Shown piece by piece: positions 6,677-8,536 of a DNA stretch of 8,536 nt (position 1 is the first letter of the stretch; each line of letters begins with the position of its first letter). Location of the stretch: contig JBDKTK010000231.1 of NCBI GenBank assembly GCA_039680225.1, positions 1 to 8,536 of the forward strand, given 5' to 3'. The DNA comes from JBDKTK01 sp039680225. Its GTDB lineage: Bacteria; Desulfobacterota; Syntrophia; Syntrophales; UBA4778. Made by a program: the position numbers and the translations under genes. The notes under the pieces are model-generated. The model was not told the origin of the DNA, made no database searches, and saw only the letters and a list, made by a program, of their open reading frames with translations.

Positions 6677-6692
6677 GAGATTTTAAAATCTC
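6677..6692. repeat. Perfect 16-base palindrome GAGATTTTAAAATCTC
   Basis: Two 8-base half sites with no spacer, ending 40 bases before the ATG of the 54-aa gene. Because there is no loop it is more likely a protein-binding dyad (operator) than an RNA hairpin. A few bases lie between it and any plausible transcript start, so it could sit in the leader or overlap a promoter not identified here. Confidence 0.5.
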
Positions 6693-6732
6693 TGTTTATA
6701 GCAACACCGTTGCGATCGAGGAGGCGGTTAAG

Positions 6733-6897
6733 ATGAAAACAAAAAAAGCCAAGCCCGTGAAGAAGGCTAAAACTACCGAAATTATTTGCGGAACCCCGGA
6801 ACACATCCAGGAGGCGTTCTGCGAGCTGGACCAAGAGAAACAGGACATGCATGTAGTCTGGACAAGCGCAGGGTTCTGGGCCTTGCCCAAGAAATAA
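6733..6897 (+). CDS. Small protein of unknown function with basic N-terminus (54 aa)
   Basis: The ATG at 6733 has a perfect AGGAGG (6719-6724) 8 bases upstream, and the TAA at 6895-6897 is followed 15 bases later by a strong terminator. The upstream in-frame ATG at 6616 is ignored because it has no good ribosome binding site. The protein begins with a Lys-rich stretch (MKTKKAKPVKKAKTTE, 1-16). A compact region follows with two Cys (C19 in IICGTPEHIQEAF, C30 in FCELDQE) and a hydrophobic/aromatic end (MHVVWTSAGFWALPKK, 39-54). There is no signal peptide or membrane helix. I do not recognise the family. The C-terminal part has the look of a small folded beta-alpha unit, but this is only an impression. 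It stands alone on its strand, divergent from hemerythrin, with palindromic sequences in its upstream region. Confidence 0.75.
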   Translation: MKTKKAKPVKKAKTTEIICGTPEHIQEAFCELDQEKQDMHVVWTSAGFWALPKK

Positions 6898-6912
6898 GAA
6901 TACGGGCGGCAG

Positions 6913-6949
6913 AAAAACCCCGGCGCGACCAGCCGGGGTTTTTCTTTTT
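6913..6949 (+). terminator. Rho-independent terminator after the 54-aa gene
   Basis: AAAAACCCCGGC (6913-6924) pairs with GCCGGGGTTTTT (6932-6943) around a 7-base loop. A T-rich tract runs from 6939 to 6949 with a single C. The A-run on the other side gives it bidirectional character. Confidence 0.9.
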
Positions 6950-6976
6950 GCGGACAGCGGCAAACCGCTTGTCCGC
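6950..6976. repeat. Second GC-rich hairpin directly after the terminator
   Basis: GCGGACA-GCGG (6950-6960) pairs with CCGC-T-TGTCCGC (6965-6976) with one bulged T and a CAAA loop. It abuts the T-tract of the terminator. No T-run follows on the plus strand, so it may be a back-up stop structure, a dyad, or part of a small repeat. Confidence 0.55.
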
Positions 6977-7109
6977 CGCTGTAATATCCTTTTATTCCGA
7001 TACCTTGCAGATAACTTTTCCACCCATAGGACAAACACGGATTCCCCTCCAGACAGCCGTCTTAAAAATATTCCCATAATCGCCCCGGCGAGATTCAGAC
7101 CCGCTCCGA

Positions 7110-7138
7110 TTGCGGCCGAATGGAACAATGCTCATATT
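7110..7138 (+). promoter_or_regulatory. Weak candidate promoter for the two tiny genes
   Basis: TTGCGG (7110-7115), 17 bases, CATATT (7133-7138): 3/6 and 4/6 matches. It would start transcription near 7145, 25 bases before the ATG at 7170. It is the best candidate seen in the 193-base gap 6977-7169, which otherwise holds nothing recognisable. Confidence 0.25.
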
Positions 7139-7169
7139 AGCGTCGACAGAAAGAAAGGAGGCCGTCGGA

Positions 7170-7265
7170 ATGAAAGAGGCGCTTGCAAGAGGAAAGGTTG
7201 AAAGGATAACCGGCGACCGGACTGCCAGGGCCCACTACATCAAGCGGATTGTGGAGTTCCGCTGA
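7170..7265 (+). CDS. Tiny basic peptide of unknown function (31 aa)
   Basis: The ATG at 7170 is preceded by AAAGGAGG with AGGAGG at 7156-7161, 8 bases away, the same motif and spacing as the 54-aa gene. The TGA is at 7263-7265. The product is charged and basic (MKEALARGKVERITGDRTAR, then AHYIKRIVEFR) with no Cys or Trp, probably helical, and has no signal peptide. No family is recognised. The next tiny gene begins 37 bases downstream, so the two are likely on one transcript. The main support is the ribosome binding site; a chance ORF of this length is common, so expression is unproven. Confidence 0.45.
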   Translation: MKEALARGKVERITGDRTARAHYIKRIVEFR

Positions 7266-7302
7266 ACATAACGCCGGGATCAACGGCCGGGGAGGCAATG
7301 CG

Positions 7303-7395
7303 ATGAGGAAAGTTCAGCCGAAGAAACTGAAAGAGGCGAAAAAAGCCGTGACGTGGGTCGACCCCATGTGCACCCCCTGGAAAATACTGCCGTAG
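7303..7395 (+). CDS. Tiny peptide with Lys-rich N-terminus and Trp/Cys/Pro-rich C-terminus (30 aa)
   Basis: The ATG at 7303 has GGGGAGG (7289-7295) 7 bases upstream. An ATG at 7298 is closed by TGA after one codon and can be excluded. The TAG at 7393-7395 directly abuts the stop codon of the convergent DUF3343 gene. The first 16 residues are Lys-rich (MRKVQPKKLKEAKKAV). The rest is TWVDPMCTPWKILP, with two Trp, one Cys and three Pro. This leader-plus-unusual-tail layout recalls modified-peptide precursors, but no maturation enzyme is visible, so a precursor role is only a hypothesis. Alternatives are a regulatory micro-protein or a leader peptide. Confidence 0.45.
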   Translation: MRKVQPKKLKEAKKAVTWVDPMCTPWKILP

Positions 7396-7710
7396 TTATT
7401 TGATTGAGCGGGTTTCCGGCGGGTTTGGCAAGGGGGCACTCCCATATTCCTTTGCAGGACCGAGGAACTCGAGATTACCTTCTTCACCGGACCGGTAAAG
7501 CAAGCCCTCCGGCATGCCCGGATTCTTCATTTCCCGTAATACCCAGTCCAGGTCTCTCCCCTGGAATTTCACCGCCATTCCGCAATCAGAAGAAATCTGT
7601 CTCGGCGTCGGGACCAATTCAACTGCGACGCCGGCCGCCAACGCATCTTTTTCCACCTTCATGACAAAGTGGATCGAGGGAAGGATGAGTATGTAAAAGC
7701 CTTCCGTCAT
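7396..7710 (-). CDS. DUF3343 putative Se/S carrier-like protein (104 aa)
   Basis: Small cytoplasmic protein matching the DUF3343 pattern: an N-terminal beta strand followed by FVMKVEKDALAAGVAVELVPTPR (15-37) and the signature PRQISSDCGMAVKF (36-49) with the invariant Cys43 expected to carry sulfur or selenium. About 25 C-terminal residues (from roughly 80) are Pro/Gly-rich and look unstructured. The ATG at 7710 overlaps the stop codon of the upstream cysteine desulfurase as ATGA, so translation is coupled and the two proteins probably act together. In comparative genomics, DUF3343 and this class of desulfurase co-occur with SelD in genomes using selenium in molybdenum hydroxylases. Whether selenium or plain sulfur is involved here cannot be told, because no selD, yqeB/yqeC or hydroxylase gene is in the window. 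Confidence 0.85.
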   Translation of the reverse strand: MTEGFYILILPSIHFVMKVEKDALAAGVAVELVPTPRQISSDCGMAVKFQGRDLDWVLREMKNPGMPEGLLYRSGEEGNLEFLGPAKEYGSAPLPNPPETRSIK

Positions 7711-8536
7711 CCGGCAATCTCATTCAACGCCCTGACCGTTTCCCTGACCTCTTCATCCGTCGTGGAAAAACCCATGGAAAGACGGACCGTGCCTCCGGGG
7801 AACGTGCCGAGAGTTTGATGGGCCAGGGGCGCGCAATGCAGGCTGGCCCGGCTGGCGATTCCGAAATCCCTGTCCAGCTTGAGGGCGACCTCGCCCGGGT
7901 CTTTGCCGTCAATCGTTACAGATACGACGGCCGTTTGGCGGCCCGGGTCTCTGACCCCGTACAGGCGGAATTTCCTGTTTTCAGAAAGGCCGTCGAGCAG
8001 GAGCCTTGTCATGTTGCACTCTTGTCCCCGGATGGCCTCAATGCCGGTCTTCCGGATAAATTCCACTCCCGCGCGCAGACCGCATAACCCGGGCACGTTC
8101 AGCGTGCCCGATTCAAGGCAATCGGGAAGGAAAGAGGGCTGTTCCAGGCTTTCCGACCGGCTCCCCGTCCCTCCCTGGATAAAGGGATCGAGGCTGACAG
8201 AAGGCCCGACATACAGGCCTCCCGTGCCCATCGGCCCCAGGAGGCCCTTGTGGCCGGAAAACGCGAGCATATCGATCCCGGAATCCCTGACATCGACCGG
8301 CAGGACTCCTGCCGTCTGGGCCGCATCCACGAGCAGGGGGATTTCCGGCAGCAGCTCCTTAACTTCTTTTACCGGGAGAATGGTCCCGCACACGTTGGAA
8401 GCATGAGTCAGCACGATGAGGCCCGTGTTATCCCTGACTGCCCGCTTCACATCTGCCGGATCAAGCTCCCCTTTGCTGCTGCAGGCCACGGTCGTGAAGG
8501 TGATAAGCCCGTTGAGGTACAGGGAATGAAGGGGCC
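7707..8536 (-). CDS. Cysteine desulfurase, class V aminotransferase fold (C-terminal 275 aa, partial)
   Basis: PLP enzyme that takes sulfur (or selenium) from cysteine (selenocysteine) and holds it as a persulfide. The frame is open to the right edge of the window. A GTG at 8489 is not the start, because family-like sequence (PLHSLYLNGL) continues upstream, so roughly 100 N-terminal residues lie outside. Landmarks: THASNVCGT (PLP-stacking region), VDAAQTAG (cofactor Asp), AFSGHKGLLGPMGTG with the Schiff-base Lys (codon 8249-8247), LESGTLNVPG, and the active-site Cys in SLHCAPLAHQTLGT (codon 7835-7833) followed by GGTVRLSMG. The HCAPLAH motif fits the subfamily (TIGR01977-like) found next to DUF3343 rather than classical IscS. 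It overlaps the DUF3343 gene by 4 bases and is the upstream gene of the pair. Confidence 0.9.
   Translation of the reverse strand, partial: PLHSLYLNGLITFTTVACSSKGELDPADVKRAVRDNTGLIVLTHASNVCGTILPVKEVKELLPEIPLLVDAAQTAGVLPVDVRDSGIDMLAFSGHKGLLGPMGTGGLYVGPSVSLDPFIQGGTGSRSESLEQPSFLPDCLESGTLNVPGLCGLRAGVEFIRKTGIEAIRGQECNMTRLLLDGLSENRKFRLYGVRDPGRQTAVVSVTIDGKDPGEVALKLDRDFGIASRASLHCAPLAHQTLGTFPGGTVRLSMGFSTTDEEVRETVRALNEIAG

Larger units (their letters stand above)
6351..6732. other. Divergent intergenic region with several dyads
   Basis: A 382-base stretch between the hemerythrin ATG and the 54-aa gene, more A+T-rich than its surroundings at 6480-6600. No convincing gene is seen: a plus-strand frame spanning 6318-6686 lacks a ribosome binding site and overlaps the hemerythrin start. 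It holds the inverted repeat at 6411-6440, nested stems at 6628-6655 (GCCCG/CGGGC outside GGTA/TACC) and the palindrome at 6677-6692. A weak plus-strand -10-like TATATT at 6593-6598 (poor -35) would give the 54-aa gene a structured leader of about 125 bases. Confidence 0.5.

Noticed and set aside
6318..6686. 122-codon plus-strand frame in the hemerythrin upstream region
   Set aside because: No Shine-Dalgarno sequence, overlaps the hemerythrin start antisense, and its composition is not protein-like; it covers inverted repeats.
6673..7128. 151-codon minus-strand frame beginning with a hydrophobic segment
   Set aside because: It passes antisense through the 54-aa gene and both hairpins including the terminator; the hydrophobic start is probably accidental.
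7263..7265. TGA of the 31-aa gene as selenocysteine
   Set aside because: Read-through adds one further codon before TAA; there is no redox motif and no hairpin.
1..8536. CRISPR array, tRNA/rRNA, insertion sequence or phage genes
   Set aside because: No direct repeats with regular spacing, no cloverleaf or rRNA-like stretch, and no transposase or integrase motif was seen on either strand.

Overview
The window looks like chromosomal DNA of a moderately GC-rich, anaerobic Gram-negative bacterium, most likely a deltaproteobacterium (Desulfobacterota or a syntroph-like relative). This placement is inference. It rests on the gene repertoire: an LCAD-type acyl-CoA dehydrogenase beside an acyl-CoA ligase, a single-domain hemerythrin, and a DUF3343-type Se/S-carrier-like protein coupled to a cysteine desulfurase. 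No rRNA, tRNA, CRISPR array, transposase or phage gene was seen.

Left half (68-5414, minus strand): one four-gene operon. A near-consensus sigma-70 promoter (TTGACA-N17-TATAGT, 5414-5386) sits about 56 bases above a GTG start. The order of transcription is an active FabF-like ketosynthase (5330-4080), a second FabF-fold protein that has lost all the catalytic Cys/His/His residues (4087-2834, 8-base overlap), an AMP-forming acyl-CoA/acyl-acid ligase (2747-1212, after an 86-base gap with a small hairpin), and an acyl-CoA dehydrogenase (1210-68, 1-base gap). An intact ketosynthase translationally coupled to a dead paralogue is the KS-alpha/KS-beta (chain-length-factor) layout of type II polyketide synthases. 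With the ligase and the dehydrogenase it suggests a pathway that activates and desaturates an acyl starter or product and elongates it on a carrier protein. No ACP, ketoreductase, dehydratase or phosphopantetheinyl transferase is in the window.

Middle (5415-7395): four very small plus-strand genes with good ribosome binding sites, of 49, 54, 31 and 30 codons. None is a family I recognise. The first two each end in a strong rho-independent terminator. They are interleaved with a minus-strand hemerythrin gene (6350-5787) and with intergenic DNA carrying several inverted repeats (6411-6440, 6677-6692, 6950-6976).

Right end (7396-8536, minus strand): a class V aminotransferase-fold cysteine desulfurase (N-terminus beyond the window) overlaps by ATGA a DUF3343 small protein. 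In other genomes this pairing is associated with sulfur/selenium delivery. The last tiny plus-strand gene ends at 7395, immediately against the stop codon of the DUF3343 gene at 7396.

The two observations most worth following are the KS/dead-KS/ligase/dehydrogenase operon and the series of unrecognised small genes.
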